A stretch of 42,546 nt of DNA from Actinospica acidithermotolerans (GCF_018139625.1 NZ_JAGSOH010000065.1:1-42546), one strand, 5' to 3'. Positions 14,622 through 23,122 are shown, numbered from the stretch's first letter. Translations and numbers: made by a program. Notes: generated by a model from the letters alone, not told the origin.

Positions 14622-17185
14622 CGTGCCACCGCCGCGTCCCCGGCCGGGGCGGCGGAGCCCTGCTCGGCGCCGGCGCGGGGGGTGGTGAGGATCGCGCGGG
14701 CCACCGCCTCGCTCTGTGGAATCAGCACCTTGATCAGACCGAGGCGGCCGGAGAGGTCGCGATGCAGGCACTCGCCCGCGCGCGCGGCCCGCTCGGCCGG
14801 GGAGACGGCCACCGGGCTCAGCCCCATGACCAGCTCGAGCAGATCCCGGTCGCCTCCTTCCAGGCCCATGAACTCAAGGCCCTTGGCCGCGAGCGCCGCC
14901 GTGCGGTGGCGGAAGAGGTAGCGCAGCCGCAGCAGGCCGCGCAGCGTGTCGGCGTGCTCGTCGCCCACGCCCAGGTCGTCGCCGTCGTGCAGGCCGAAGT
15001 GGGCGGCGCAGTTGTGTTTCCGCGAGTCGCGCACCATCTCGAGCATCAAGGCCCTGCCCTCGGGGCAGCCGGCCATCCACCAGCACTCGTCCCAGCTGGT
15101 CAGCACGAACTCGTGAGGGGCGGCGAACGCGGTCTCCCGGCACACGGCGGTCAAGAGCACCAACGCGGCCTGCCCGAAGATCTTCTCGAAGGGAAGGCGG
15201 GCGAGGCGCACCTCGGAGGCGAGCTCCTCGGGGGTGGGCAGGGTGAGCCCGGCCACGGCGAACACGATGCTGTCCGCGCCCGAGACGCTCAGCGGCTCGA
15301 GCCGCGGATCGAACAGGGCCCTGGCCTGGCCCTTGAACGCGATCGCGCGCAGCTTGCGGGCGAGGGAGGCGGCCTCGGGGTCGGTGCGCCCGCGGGCGGC
15401 AAGGCGCTTGGCGAGTTTGAGCAGGCTCGGTGCGCCCGCGCGCACCGTGTCCTCGATGGCCTCGCTGAGCACCACGTCCTCGTCCGTCATGGTGCGCACC
15501 TGCAGCAGCGTGGTGAGCACCGCCTCTGTGTAGCGGGCGGCCTGCTTGCCGGCGAAGATGCGCAGCGGGTCGAGCGAGAGCGTCGCGTGGTCGGAGATCT
15601 CGATCACCTGGGTGCGGCCCGGGCAGGCCTTGAGGAAGCGCACCCATTCCTGGTTGGGGGTGCGGTCCACCGCCAGCACCCGGCCGCGCGAGCCCGGCCA
15701 GTCCGGGCGCCGCCCCCTGGCCAGCACGTAGAAGGCGGCGGTCTTCATCGCGACGCTTTTCCCGGAGCCGAGCTCGCCGACGAACGCGGCGGACGCGGAG
15801 GCGTCGATGCGCGGGCCGAGCGAGAAGTCGGTGAGCACCGGGAGCATCCCGGCGCCGGACAGGCCGAGGGCGTAGAGGGCTCCCTCGTCGTCGCCGAGTC
15901 GGTCCCCGGAGAACGGCATGGCCATCGCGAAGTCCCTGGCCAGGGTGAACTGCGTGTAGTCGCCCAGCATCCGGGGCGTCGCGGCTCCCGGAAGCAGCGC
16001 CTGGTAGCAGGTCAGCTGTCCGCCGGTGGGGCGCGAGAGCTGGTAGTCGGTCGCCGCGTAGGCCTTGCGCAGCGTCTCGGCGCGACGCTCGGCCTCGGCG
16101 GCGGTTTCGCCGTAGACGCACAGCACCGCGCTCGCCTGAACCTCGAGCTCGCTCGAACTCGCGGAGAGCCGCTCGCGCATGTTCTCCAGCGCGCCGATCG
16201 CCTCGATCAGCGGCGCCGGCGCCCTCGCCTCATCGCCCTCGTCCCCGGTGTACTCCCCGACCTGCGCCTGCAACTCGCGGGCCTGGCGGCGGGACTTGGC
16301 CTCGGCCTCGGTGCGCGGGACGCCGCGCAGGCACACGGCCCACTCCACGGGGAAGTCGAACTCGTCCAATCCCGCCAGCCACTCGCTGCCGGGGAAGACG
16401 AACTGGCTCGGCATCTCCGAAAGGCACAGGAACGCCTGGTAGCTCGGCCCGTGCTCAGTCAAGGTCTTCAGGTGCCGGTGCGCGAACGGGTTCAGCGCCT
16501 TCGCCGAGCGGCCGCGGTCGGTCCTGGCCCCCTCGTCGTAGAGCACCTCGTCCAGGGCGCCGAGTCCGGTCGCGCTCACGGGGCCCTCGCCCGGGCGGGG
16601 CCGGGCCGGCTCGTCCAATCCGCGCCGCGGCGCCCGCGCGTAGAGCCACAGGATCTCGGCCGGCGCGGCCTCGGCGAGGTCGATGCTTCCGGGCCAGCTC
16701 GCGCGCAGCGCGCGGGCCTGAGCGAGTTTGGCCTTGACCTCGCTCGGCTTGATCCGCCCCGGTGCTGCGCCGGCGCTCGCGGCGAGCGAGGACGCGGCGG
16801 TCGCGAAGGCGGCCAGAGCTCCGCGCGCGCCGCCGGGTTCGGGCAGCGGCACGGCCAGGTAGCGCGAGCGCTCGCGCGACTCGATCGCCTCGAGCCGGTC
16901 CAGGACCTGCTCGCACACGGCCGCGTACTCGGGGCTGGCCGCGAGGTCGACGCCGTTGATCATCCGCTCGACGGTCGCGGCGGGATCGAGCTGGCCGCAC
17001 GCGGAGATCAGCCGGTATTCGCCCTCGATCGACTTGATCAACGCCTCGGTGTCGGCCAGCAGCTGGTTCTTGGCGCTGCGGCTCGCGTGCCGGTAGGCGG
17101 CCGGTTCCACCCGCCACACGGCCCAGACCTGGCCGGTCGTGTTCCAGATCAGGTTGTGTGCCAGGTGTTTGATGGGGTTTTTCAC
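14618..17185 (-). CDS. virB4: VirB4-family type IV secretion ATPase
   Basis: The 855-residue protein is taken from GTG 17185, overlapping the upstream stop by 4 bp and preceded by GAGGAGGGG; the longer open frame upstream has no coding character. It has the VirB4/TraC/TcpF layout: an N-terminal region of about 440 residues, then a RecA-like ATPase with P-loop GELGSGKS near residues 470-477 and a Walker B-type segment (VLTSWDECWW) near 690-700, followed by the arginine- and glutamine-bearing C-terminal motifs. It is the motor for building and energising the secretion channel at the cytoplasmic membrane. Neighbours (TcpE/VirB3-like before, VirB6-like after) match the usual order. Confidence 0.92.
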   Translation of the reverse strand: MKNPIKHLAHNLIWNTTGQVWAVWRVEPAAYRHASRSAKNQLLADTEALIKSIEGEYRLISACGQLDPAATVERMINGVDLAASPEYAAVCEQVLDRLEAIESRERSRYLAVPLPEPGGARGALAAFATAASSLAASAGAAPGRIKPSEVKAKLAQARALRASWPGSIDLAEAAPAEILWLYARAPRRGLDEPARPRPGEGPVSATGLGALDEVLYDEGARTDRGRSAKALNPFAHRHLKTLTEHGPSYQAFLCLSEMPSQFVFPGSEWLAGLDEFDFPVEWAVCLRGVPRTEAEAKSRRQARELQAQVGEYTGDEGDEARAPAPLIEAIGALENMRERLSASSSELEVQASAVLCVYGETAAEAERRAETLRKAYAATDYQLSRPTGGQLTCYQALLPGAATPRMLGDYTQFTLARDFAMAMPFSGDRLGDDEGALYALGLSGAGMLPVLTDFSLGPRIDASASAAFVGELGSGKSVAMKTAAFYVLARGRRPDWPGSRGRVLAVDRTPNQEWVRFLKACPGRTQVIEISDHATLSLDPLRIFAGKQAARYTEAVLTTLLQVRTMTDEDVVLSEAIEDTVRAGAPSLLKLAKRLAARGRTDPEAASLARKLRAIAFKGQARALFDPRLEPLSVSGADSIVFAVAGLTLPTPEELASEVRLARLPFEKIFGQAALVLLTAVCRETAFAAPHEFVLTSWDECWWMAGCPEGRALMLEMVRDSRKHNCAAHFGLHDGDDLGVGDEHADTLRGLLRLRYLFRHRTAALAAKGLEFMGLEGGDRDLLELVMGLSPVAVSPAERAARAGECLHRDLSGRLGLIKVLIPQSEAVARAILTTPRAGAEQGSAAPAGDAAVAR

Positions 17186-17586
17186 CGCGGCCCCTCCTCG
17201 ATCGTGAAGGCGTCGGCGCGCAGCAGGTCGGGGGCCGGCTCGCGCCAGGCGCGTCCGCGCAGCCGGCCGGCGGGCGGGGCGCCGATGGCGGTCAGGGCGC
17301 CGGCGCCGGCGCGCAGCGGCTCGCGGCCCTCGAATCGCGCGCGGCGCACGAGGTAGCCGAGGCCGTAGGGCACGGCGATGTAGACCAGGGCGTCGCCGTA
17401 GGACAGGTGGGCCCAGATCGGGGCGGCCACCCGCAGCACGACGATCGCGCCGACCATGACGCCGACCTGGGTCATCGTGTAGGGGCCGCCGAGGATGCGC
17501 CCGCCGCCGGGGAGCTTGCCGATCACCAGGGGGAAGCGGCGGGCCCGGGTGTAGGAGCGGCCGAGCAGCGGCTCGTTCTCGCTCAC
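17182..17586 (-). CDS. TcpE/PrgI/VirB3-like small membrane protein
   Basis: A 134-residue protein from GTG 17586, which overlaps the previous stop by 4 bp (GTGA). Residues 10-35 contain a basic segment followed by a Gly-rich stretch (LPGGGRILGGPYT) typical of the TcpE/PrgI group; two membrane helices follow at about 38-75. Such proteins are always encoded directly before virB4 and are thought to anchor the VirB4 ATPase to the membrane (the VirB3 role). The C-terminal 50 residues are basic and cytoplasmic. Assignment rests on size, topology and position rather than on strong sequence motifs. Confidence 0.65.
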   Translation of the reverse strand: MSENEPLLGRSYTRARRFPLVIGKLPGGGRILGGPYTMTQVGVMVGAIVVLRVAAPIWAHLSYGDALVYIAVPYGLGYLVRRARFEGREPLRAGAGALTAIGAPPAGRLRGRAWREPAPDLLRADAFTIEEGPR

Positions 17587-17900
17587 GCGGACCGGCCACG
17601 CTCGAGTTGGACCACGCTGTGCGGCGCCGGGGCGCCGCCGTTGTTGAACACCCCGCCGATGCTCGTGCTGAACCAGGTGACGTTCATGATCCCCCACACG
17701 ACGGCGCCGCCGACCAGGAGCGTGACGAGCGTGGGGGCCAGGGCGCCGCCGGAGCGGTGGTAGACCTTCAGCACGGCGAACCCGACGGCGAGGATCGCGA
17801 CGATCGGCAGCAGGTTCTCCACCCGCCCGGTGGTGGTTTGAAACCACGTCAGGAAGTCGGCGGCTTCGATGCTCTGGGGCGGGGAGGCGAGGAAGGTCAT
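17583..17900 (-). CDS. Two-helix membrane protein, VirB2/TcpD-like by position
   Basis: A 105-residue protein from ATG 17900, which overlaps the stop of the tcpC-like gene (ATGA). It has two hydrophobic helices, at about 32-52 and 60-82, separated by a short basic loop (KVYHRSGG), the topology of VirB2/TrbC-type pilin-like subunits and of the TcpD/PrgF proteins of Gram-positive systems. There is no typical cleavable signal peptide. Its place between the tcpC-like and tcpE-like genes supports a structural membrane role in the T4SS. The family cannot be named with certainty. Confidence 0.6.
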   Translation of the reverse strand: MTFLASPPQSIEAADFLTWFQTTTGRVENLLPIVAILAVGFAVLKVYHRSGGALAPTLVTLLVGGAVVWGIMNVTWFSTSIGGVFNNGGAPAPHSVVQLERGRSA

Positions 17901-19024
17901 GGCGTTGCTCCGTTCGCGAAGGAGGATGCTGATGCGACCGGCGCCGTGGAGGCGGCAGAGCCGGTGAGGGAGCCGGTGGCCGCGGGCGTGCCCGCCTGGC
18001 CGCCGGGACTGGCCAGCCCGGCCGCGGGCGCGCTGGCCAGCGCGGGGGCGGGGGCGAGGGAGGCGACCTCCCACTGGCCGGCGACGCTCACGAGGGTGAG
18101 CGGGTAGGCCAGGGTGTAGTTGTGGCCGAGCGCGTCGACGGCGGTGACGGTGGCCAGCACGTGCCGGGTCGCTCCGGCCGCGGGCACGGCGGTCGCCTCG
18201 TCCTGGCTGCTGGTGGCGTCGGTGGCCAGGCCCGTGAGCTGCACCGAGGCGTACGGCGTCGGAGTGATCGCGGTCAGGGCTGAGCCGGAGGTGGTGTAGC
18301 GCGAGACCACGCCGTTGCCGGTCAGGTAGGCCTGGAGGAACTGGGCGACGGCGGCCGAGAGCGGTGTGCCGGAGGTCGGGGCGTCCGAGTCGCTGTAGCC
18401 GGAGTTCGGGGCCGAGGCGAGGGATGCGGGGGCCTGGATCTCGGCGGGCAGGTCGAGGGCGAGGTAGCCGCCGCCGGCCGGTGCGGCCATGGCGATCTGG
18501 TAGTAGTGCCAGCCCTCATCTGCCCAGGTGTCGCCCGTCTGCGCGGCCACGACGTGCGCGGCGAGCACGACGGTGACCACGCCCGCGGAGGTGGTGCGGC
18601 TCGAGACGACGGCGACGGCCTCCGCCTGGCGCTGGCCGGAGGCCTGGGCCTGGTCGGGGAAGGCGGGGTAGTACACCCGCACGCTCGCCTCGCTGCCCTG
18701 TCCGGCCGCGAGGAATGCTTGAAGGTAGAGTTCTGCGACGCCCGCCGCACCGGTGGTGTCGGCCGTGGCGGCCGGGGCCGCGGCGGTGCGGGGCGGGGTG
18801 GAGTGTTCGGCGAAGGCCGCCAGGCCCAGCAGCGGGCCAGAGATCACCAGCGTCCACAGCGCGGCGGCCGCGGCGCGCTGGGTCTGGCGTCGTGAGCGCG
18901 CGATCTGGCGGAATCCGCGCTCCGGGGCGCCTGGGCCGGAGGCCGGGGCCGGTTGGGCGGTGGCCCGGTGCGGGGGTAGGTAACCGGAGGGCGCGGCGTC
19001 GCGGCGCCGCAGCGGCCGCTTCAC
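17897..19024 (-). CDS. tcpC: TcpC-like conjugation protein (VirB8 fold)
   Basis: A 375-residue protein from GTG 19024, overlapping the upstream stop (GTGA). It has a basic proline-rich cytoplasmic tail, one transmembrane helix at about 52-72 and two extracytoplasmic NTF2-like domains, each starting with a similar helix (VAELYLQAFLAAG near 90-105 and VAQFLQAYLTGNG near 235-250). This is the TcpC architecture, the Gram-positive equivalent of the VirB8 assembly scaffold, thought to interact with VirB4, coupling protein and wall hydrolase. The last 40 residues are a low-complexity Ala/Ser/Thr tail. Cytoplasmic-membrane location is expected. Confidence 0.8.
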   Translation of the reverse strand: MKRPLRRRDAAPSGYLPPHRATAQPAPASGPGAPERGFRQIARSRRQTQRAAAAALWTLVISGPLLGLAAFAEHSTPPRTAAAPAATADTTGAAGVAELYLQAFLAAGQGSEASVRVYYPAFPDQAQASGQRQAEAVAVVSSRTTSAGVVTVVLAAHVVAAQTGDTWADEGWHYYQIAMAAPAGGGYLALDLPAEIQAPASLASAPNSGYSDSDAPTSGTPLSAAVAQFLQAYLTGNGVVSRYTTSGSALTAITPTPYASVQLTGLATDATSSQDEATAVPAAGATRHVLATVTAVDALGHNYTLAYPLTLVSVAGQWEVASLAPAPALASAPAAGLASPGGQAGTPAATGSLTGSAASTAPVASASSFANGATP

Positions 19025-19503
19025 TGCTCCACCCCGCCGAGCAGGGCTTCGCGGTCCCACTCCCGAAGCCACGAGTCGTCCTCGTCCACCTGCGCGTCCG
19101 CCGTCGGCGCGGCAGCCTCCTCCGACCGCTCGTCGCGCGGCGTGAGGCTCGGCCAGGGGCTGACGTATCCGTCCTCTGCCGTCGAGTCCTCGGTGCTCGC
19201 CGATCCGGCCTGCGCCGGAGTCGCAACCGCGGGGGCGGGGGCGCCGTGCTCCGGCGGCACGGGGGCGCCGATCGCCGCGAGACGGCGGCGCAGTTGCGCG
19301 GGGCTGAGCTCCTCGAGCGCCGCCAGGGCGGCGCGCATCGCGGGCGCGTCCGCGGCGAGGAACGACTCGAGCTCGTCGTAGAGCTCGAGGTTGCTCGGAC
19401 TGATGAACAGGCGGGCGCCGAGGTCGCGGGCGATCGCGCGGGCGCGAGCGACGGTCTGCTCGGGCAGGGTCATCCCGCTCGGCGAAGCGGTGGGTTCGGC
19501 CAC
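19021..19503 (-). CDS. Hypothetical 160-residue helical protein of the T4SS operon
   Basis: I do not recognise this family. The GTG at 19503 with GAGGAG about ten bases upstream is preferred over the GTG at 19575, which has no well-spaced site. Residues 12-75 are helical (ARARAIARDLGARLF, then a segment rich in Leu, Glu and Ala), followed by a Pro/Ala/Ser/Glu-rich acidic tail ending in Trp- and Asp-rich sequence (DSWLREWDREALLGG). It is soluble with no signal peptide. Its stop overlaps the start of the tcpC-like gene, and it lies downstream of the sigma-4-like gene, so it belongs to the transfer operon. Confidence 0.65.
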   Translation of the reverse strand: MAEPTASPSGMTLPEQTVARARAIARDLGARLFISPSNLELYDELESFLAADAPAMRAALAALEELSPAQLRRRLAAIGAPVPPEHGAPAPAVATPAQAGSASTEDSTAEDGYVSPWPSLTPRDERSEEAAAPTADAQVDEDDSWLREWDREALLGGVEQ

Positions 19504-19600
19504 GGTCGCAGCTCTCCTCGCGTCGGTTGCATCGGCTACCGGGCATAGGGGCCCGGCGCCGGCGCGCTGCGACACGTCCTCGCTCGCGGATTCCGCGGGA

Positions 19601-20452
19601 TCACTGCGCGGTCTCGGCCAGGTAGCGGGAGGCTGCTTCGCGCAGCCGGTGGATGCCGCGCTCGCGGGCGCGGTTGACCGCGGCGCGGCTGGCCGCTGTC
19701 TCGGCGCCGCCCTGCCCGTGCTCGGACAGGGCGCGGGCCTGCCCGGTGGTGATCACGCGCTGGTCCAGCGCCCACAGGAGCAGGTCGAGCAGTTCGCCGC
19801 GCTCGCCGCTCTCCTCGCCTGCGGCCAGCCCCGCGGCGCGGGCGCGCGAGAACGCGTCGGCGCTCGCGAGCGCGCCGAGAGCGAGGTCCTCCGCCGAGTC
19901 GGCCAGCTCGAGCGAGATCGCGCCGGACGCGCGCGTGGTCGCGAGCCGGGCCGGATCGCCCAGCGGGCGGGCGGTGTTGATCGCGCGTCGGGCGGCGGGG
20001 TTGTGCTTGCGCCGCTCGCCGAAGAGCAGCCCGACCATCTCCATGCGGATGTTGGCGAGCATCGCGCCGCGTCGGGTGAGCGGGACGGTGCGCAGCACCT
20101 GGAACAGCACGGCGGTCACGTGCGCGAACGAGTCCTGGAAACCGCCGGCCTCGGCGTGCTGGCGGGCCAGGCGCACCGCCAGCGGCCGCAGCGCCTCGAT
20201 CACGATGCGCGCCGCGATCTGCCCGCTCTCCCCCGGCTCCTGAGCGGCGGCGACCAGCAGGCGCATGAGCGCGTCGTCGTCGGCGCGCAGCGCGCAGACC
20301 ACGGCGTCCGCCCCGCCCTGGGGGAAGCCGGGGTGGCCTGCGGCGAGCGACTTGAGCAGCGCCGCGGTGGCTGGGCGGCGCGAGAGGTGGGTCCAGTCGG
20401 CGTTCAGGCGCAGGGCGTACGGGGTGGCGGCGAGCGTGCTCGTGCCGGGCAT
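19601..20452 (-). CDS. Sigma-region-4-like DNA-binding protein, first gene of the T4SS operon
   Basis: A 283-residue protein from ATG 20452, which has AGGAGGT five bases upstream, the best ribosome site in the window. Residues 85-155 contain helices with a RRGAMLANIRMEMVG stretch, and residues 217-275 look like sigma-70 region 4: LLDLLLWALDQRVIT, a turn, then AASRAAVNRARERGIHRLREAA as a helix-turn-helix with basic recognition helix. No clear region 2 was recognised, so it may be a sigma-like activator rather than a true sigma factor. It leads the operon and lies downstream of GAGCGAG repeats, so autoregulation is a fair inference. Cytoplasmic. Confidence 0.6.
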   Translation of the reverse strand: MPGTSTLAATPYALRLNADWTHLSRRPATAALLKSLAAGHPGFPQGGADAVVCALRADDDALMRLLVAAAQEPGESGQIAARIVIEALRPLAVRLARQHAEAGGFQDSFAHVTAVLFQVLRTVPLTRRGAMLANIRMEMVGLLFGERRKHNPAARRAINTARPLGDPARLATTRASGAISLELADSAEDLALGALASADAFSRARAAGLAAGEESGERGELLDLLLWALDQRVITTGQARALSEHGQGGAETAASRAAVNRARERGIHRLREAASRYLAETAQ

Positions 20453-20505
20453 GGCTGACCTCCTGGATCGCGAATCGGGTTCGCTATCCACGCTGGTCAG
20501 GGCCA

Positions 20506-20583
20506 CTCGCTCGGTTTCTCGCTCGAATGGGCGAGAGCGCACGCGAAATCAGATCGTTGCCTCCGAGCGAGACGGTGAGCGAG
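20506..20583. promoter_or_regulatory. Paired GAGCGAG repeats in the divergent promoter region
   Basis: CTCGCTCG occurs at 20506-20513 and 20518-20525 (12-bp period), and its reverse complement CGAGCGAG/GAGCGAG at 20564-20571 and 20577-20583 (again about 12 bp apart), making an inverted pair of direct repeats. Read toward the T4SS operon, the nearer pair ends about 19 bases before TAGCGA, a possible -10 element upstream of ATG 20452. The other pair faces the HNH gene at 20727. The remaining 20453-20726 sequence holds no gene. Confidence 0.55.
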
Positions 20584-20726
20584 GTTCAGGCGGCCTGCGA
20601 GCGCGACCTCTGCGCTGGTGCGCGCCGCTCGACACGATCGCAAGAGGCTGCGGTGCGACACGGACCGACCGGCCTTGCCCGCGCCCGGCGCGATTCCGTG
20701 TCACCGCCCTCTGCGATGCTGCGTCC

Positions 20727-21977
20727 ATGCCGATCGTCGATGCCGCGTCACTGGCCGAAGCCGATGCGATCCTGGCCGCAGCGGAGGAACTGGCCCGCTC
20801 GGTGCTTGCGCTCAACAAGGGGCGCGGCACGGTGACTGCGCTGCAGCGCAAACGGATCGGGGATCGTGACGGCTGGATCTGCCAGGTCTGCCACGGCCTG
20901 ATCGACCCGCGGTTGCAGTGGGAGCAGCCGAACCGGGCAGCGATCCCCGAGTACGAGGCCGAGATCGCGCTTCTCGACCCGGCCGGTGAGGCCGAGGTGC
21001 TCGCGTGGGTGGGAGGCGACGCTGATCGGGCGCAGGTCGCCTACGCGTGGTCGCGCGGCGTGAGCTGGGCGGACCGGCATGACGCACGCGTGCTCGCACA
21101 AGCCGGCCGGGACCGTGGCGGGTCGCCCGCCAGCCTCGACAGCGCGCTGTGGAAGGTGACCGAGCAGCGCGCCCTTCGCAACGCGGAGTGCGGCACGGTC
21201 GAGCACCTGATCCCCGTGTCCGTGGGCGGCACGAACGCGGAGTCGAACCTGGTGATCGCGCACAAGCGGTGCAACACGCACATCGGCGCGAAGGGGTCCA
21301 CGAACGCGGTCCTGCTCGCGGCCCCGGGCAGCGCACGAGGGTTCCTGGACGATCTCGAGCGGCTGCGGGACGCCCGCGAGATCGACGCAAAGTACACAGT
21401 GCGGAATGTCAGAACCCTGCTTGAGGCTCGGCGTCTGCTCGGTACGGCGGCTGACGGCGAGAACGGCCTGGACGTCAAGGCACGCCAAGCGCTGAAGACC
21501 TACGCGACGCACCACCGGGAACTGTGGGATGCCCGGAGCGCGTGCATGGAGCGGATCCGGGCTTTCGAGTTCGACAATCCGGGAACCGGACTGACGCTGC
21601 GACGTCAGATCGATGCGATCAGCCGGAGGCTGGCTCGCCTCAAGCGGCCCGATGCGATCGAGCGGTGGGAGGCGAAGCGGGCGGCCGCGATCAGCGCGGC
21701 GGCCCGGCTGAAGCGTGAGCCCGCGGCGATACGCGATCGGGTCAACGAGTTGAGGAAGGTCTCGGGCCACTCGCACGATGCGGCATGGTGGCTGGCACTG
21801 CACGATGGCCTGCCCGGCACACTTCTGGGCGAGACGGGCTTCGCCGAGCCCCGGCCTGCGGAGCCTCCCGTGACGTCGCAGCGTCCGTACGACCCGTTCG
21901 ACGCCGACCGTTGGGCTGAGGTCACCGACCCGGACGATCCCGACTATCTCGCGGGCACCGCGATGAGCAGGAGCTGA
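20727..21977 (+). CDS. HNH endonuclease 1 (with CxxC zinc pair)
   Basis: The 416-residue protein starts at ATG 20727; the longer open frame upstream is not coding-like. There is no ribosome site, and GATGCT seven bases upstream suggests a leaderless transcript. After an N-terminal helix (10-30) comes a basic helix, then RDGWICQVC with Cys52 and Cys55, an insertion of about 100 residues, and the HNH core VEHLIPVSVGG (His160), Asn174, His179, Cys182, Asn183. The two Cys pairs should bind zinc; His160 is the probable general base. Residues 205-400 are helical. The protein is a paralogue of the gene at 28964-30007. Its stop is nine bases from the convergent ligase stop. Confidence 0.85.
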   Translation: MPIVDAASLAEADAILAAAEELARSVLALNKGRGTVTALQRKRIGDRDGWICQVCHGLIDPRLQWEQPNRAAIPEYEAEIALLDPAGEAEVLAWVGGDADRAQVAYAWSRGVSWADRHDARVLAQAGRDRGGSPASLDSALWKVTEQRALRNAECGTVEHLIPVSVGGTNAESNLVIAHKRCNTHIGAKGSTNAVLLAAPGSARGFLDDLERLRDAREIDAKYTVRNVRTLLEARRLLGTAADGENGLDVKARQALKTYATHHRELWDARSACMERIRAFEFDNPGTGLTLRRQIDAISRRLARLKRPDAIERWEAKRAAAISAAARLKREPAAIRDRVNELRKVSGHSHDAAWWLALHDGLPGTLLGETGFAEPRPAEPPVTSQRPYDPFDADRWAEVTDPDDPDYLAGTAMSRS

Positions 21978-21986
21978 TCGCCCGGT

Positions 21987-22985
21987 TCAACCGGCCGCGG
22001 CCTCACCGCCGGCCGAGGCGCGCGGGGCGTCGGCGGCGCAGAGGTCCGGCCGGATCCGCAGCAGGCGGACCAGGTGCCGGAACACCCCTCGGGCATCCTG
22101 GGCCAGGTCCCCGCTGAACTCCGCCACCACCTGCGGCTCCACCAGCGTGATCTGGTCCGGGTCGGCGGCGTTCCACCGCGGCGAGGGCCTTCGCCCTGCC
22201 CACGGGTGGGCGGGCGCGGCCGGGGTGAGCAACGCGCCGACCTCGGCCGCGCTCGTTCGCGCGATCGTGGTGGTGCGCGCGACGTAGCGCAGCCGTCCGC
22301 TCTCGTCGAACCGGCCGAGCAGCAGCGAGGAGGGCGCCTCGATGCGCCCGGTCACCGCGCCGACCACCGCCTCCGTGCTGTGGCGCACCCTGTACTTCAG
22401 CCACCCCCTACGCCCAGGTTGATATGGCTGGTCAGCCCTTTTGAAGCACAGGCCCTCGATCCCGAGGGGAAGCCACGCGGCGAGCCACGAGGCGATCTCG
22501 TCCGGGTCCGCGCTCGCCGGGCACAGCGTCCACGGCGGGGCGAGCTCCAGTCGCGCGAACAGCTCCACCAGCTTGGCCCTGCGGCGGGCGTACGGCTGAG
22601 CGCGGAGGTCGTCGGCATCCAGGTGGACCAGGTCGAACGCGACGAAGTTCACGGGCAGCTCGGCGGCCAGGCGCACGGCGCTCGCGCGCTTGCGGCCCAT
22701 GCGGCTCAGCAGCTTGTCGAAGGCGAGCTTCCCGCCGAACCACAGCACGATCTCCCCGTCCAGCAGGATCTCGCCGCACGTCGCCGGCAGCGCGGCCGCG
22801 GCAGCCTCGAGCTCGGGGAACGCCGCAGTCAGATCGGTGCCGCGGCGCGAGCGGACGAGCACCCGGCCGTCCGCGAACCGGGCGATCCACGCGCGAATCC
22901 CGTCCCACTTCGGCTCGGCGATCATGCGGGCCGGGAGCACCGCCGTGTTCGTCGGCGCCGTCAGCATCGACTCGGGAACCTGCAT
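21987..22985 (-). CDS. ATP-dependent DNA ligase, LigC/LigD-ligase type
   Basis: The 332-residue protein starts at ATG 22985, with GAAGG five bases upstream. It has the nucleotidyltransferase motifs in order: motif I EPKWDGIRA with the AMP-accepting Lys26, motif III LLDGEIV (Asp76-Glu78), FVAFDLV at 115-120, motif IV EGLCFKR (177-183) and motif V WLKYR (195-199), then an OB-fold domain of about 130 residues. This is the small bacterial ATP ligase family (LigC and the LigD ligase domain) that seals nicks or ends in end joining and excision repair. It has no fused polymerase or nuclease domain. It is divergent from imuA' and convergent with HNH gene 1. Confidence 0.9.
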   Translation of the reverse strand: MQVPESMLTAPTNTAVLPARMIAEPKWDGIRAWIARFADGRVLVRSRRGTDLTAAFPELEAAAAALPATCGEILLDGEIVLWFGGKLAFDKLLSRMGRKRASAVRLAAELPVNFVAFDLVHLDADDLRAQPYARRRAKLVELFARLELAPPWTLCPASADPDEIASWLAAWLPLGIEGLCFKRADQPYQPGRRGWLKYRVRHSTEAVVGAVTGRIEAPSSLLLGRFDESGRLRYVARTTTIARTSAAEVGALLTPAAPAHPWAGRRPSPRWNAADPDQITLVEPQVVAEFSGDLAQDARGVFRHLVRLLRIRPDLCAADAPRASAGGEAAAG

Positions 22986-23087
22986 GCCCACCTTCGATAC
23001 TTAACATGCGCGGGAGCGCTGCGCATCGCGGGCGCGTCGCGTGGCCTGCGCCGAGGCGGCTGAAAGTGCGTCAGCCAAGTACATAGC

Positions 23088-23122
23088 TTGACCTTTCCTG
23101 GCCCGGGGGCGAGACTTGGCAC
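23088..23122 (+). promoter_or_regulatory. Predicted leaderless promoter of the imuA'-imuB-dnaE2 operon
   Basis: TTGACC at 23088-23093, a 17-base spacer and GAGACT at 23111-23116 make a sigma-70-like promoter whose start would fall on the GTG at 23123, seven bases after the -10. No LexA-type box (GAAC-N4-GTTC) was found between 22986 and 23140. Confidence 0.6.

Noticed and set aside
14622-14771. Upstream extension of the virB6-like gene
   Set aside because: The extra 50 codons only mirror virB4 and are Arg/Pro-rich; GTG 14621 with its GTGA overlap fits the operon pattern.
12792-17356. Very long plus-strand open frames (709 and 864 codons) opposite virB6-like and virB4 genes
   Set aside because: Antisense frames stay open in GC-rich genes. 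The minus-strand products have membrane helices and Walker motifs; the plus-strand ones are low-complexity.
17186-17599. Upstream extension of virB4
   Set aside because: The extra 138 codons overlap the tcpE-like gene and are low-complexity; GTG 17185 has a good ribosome site.
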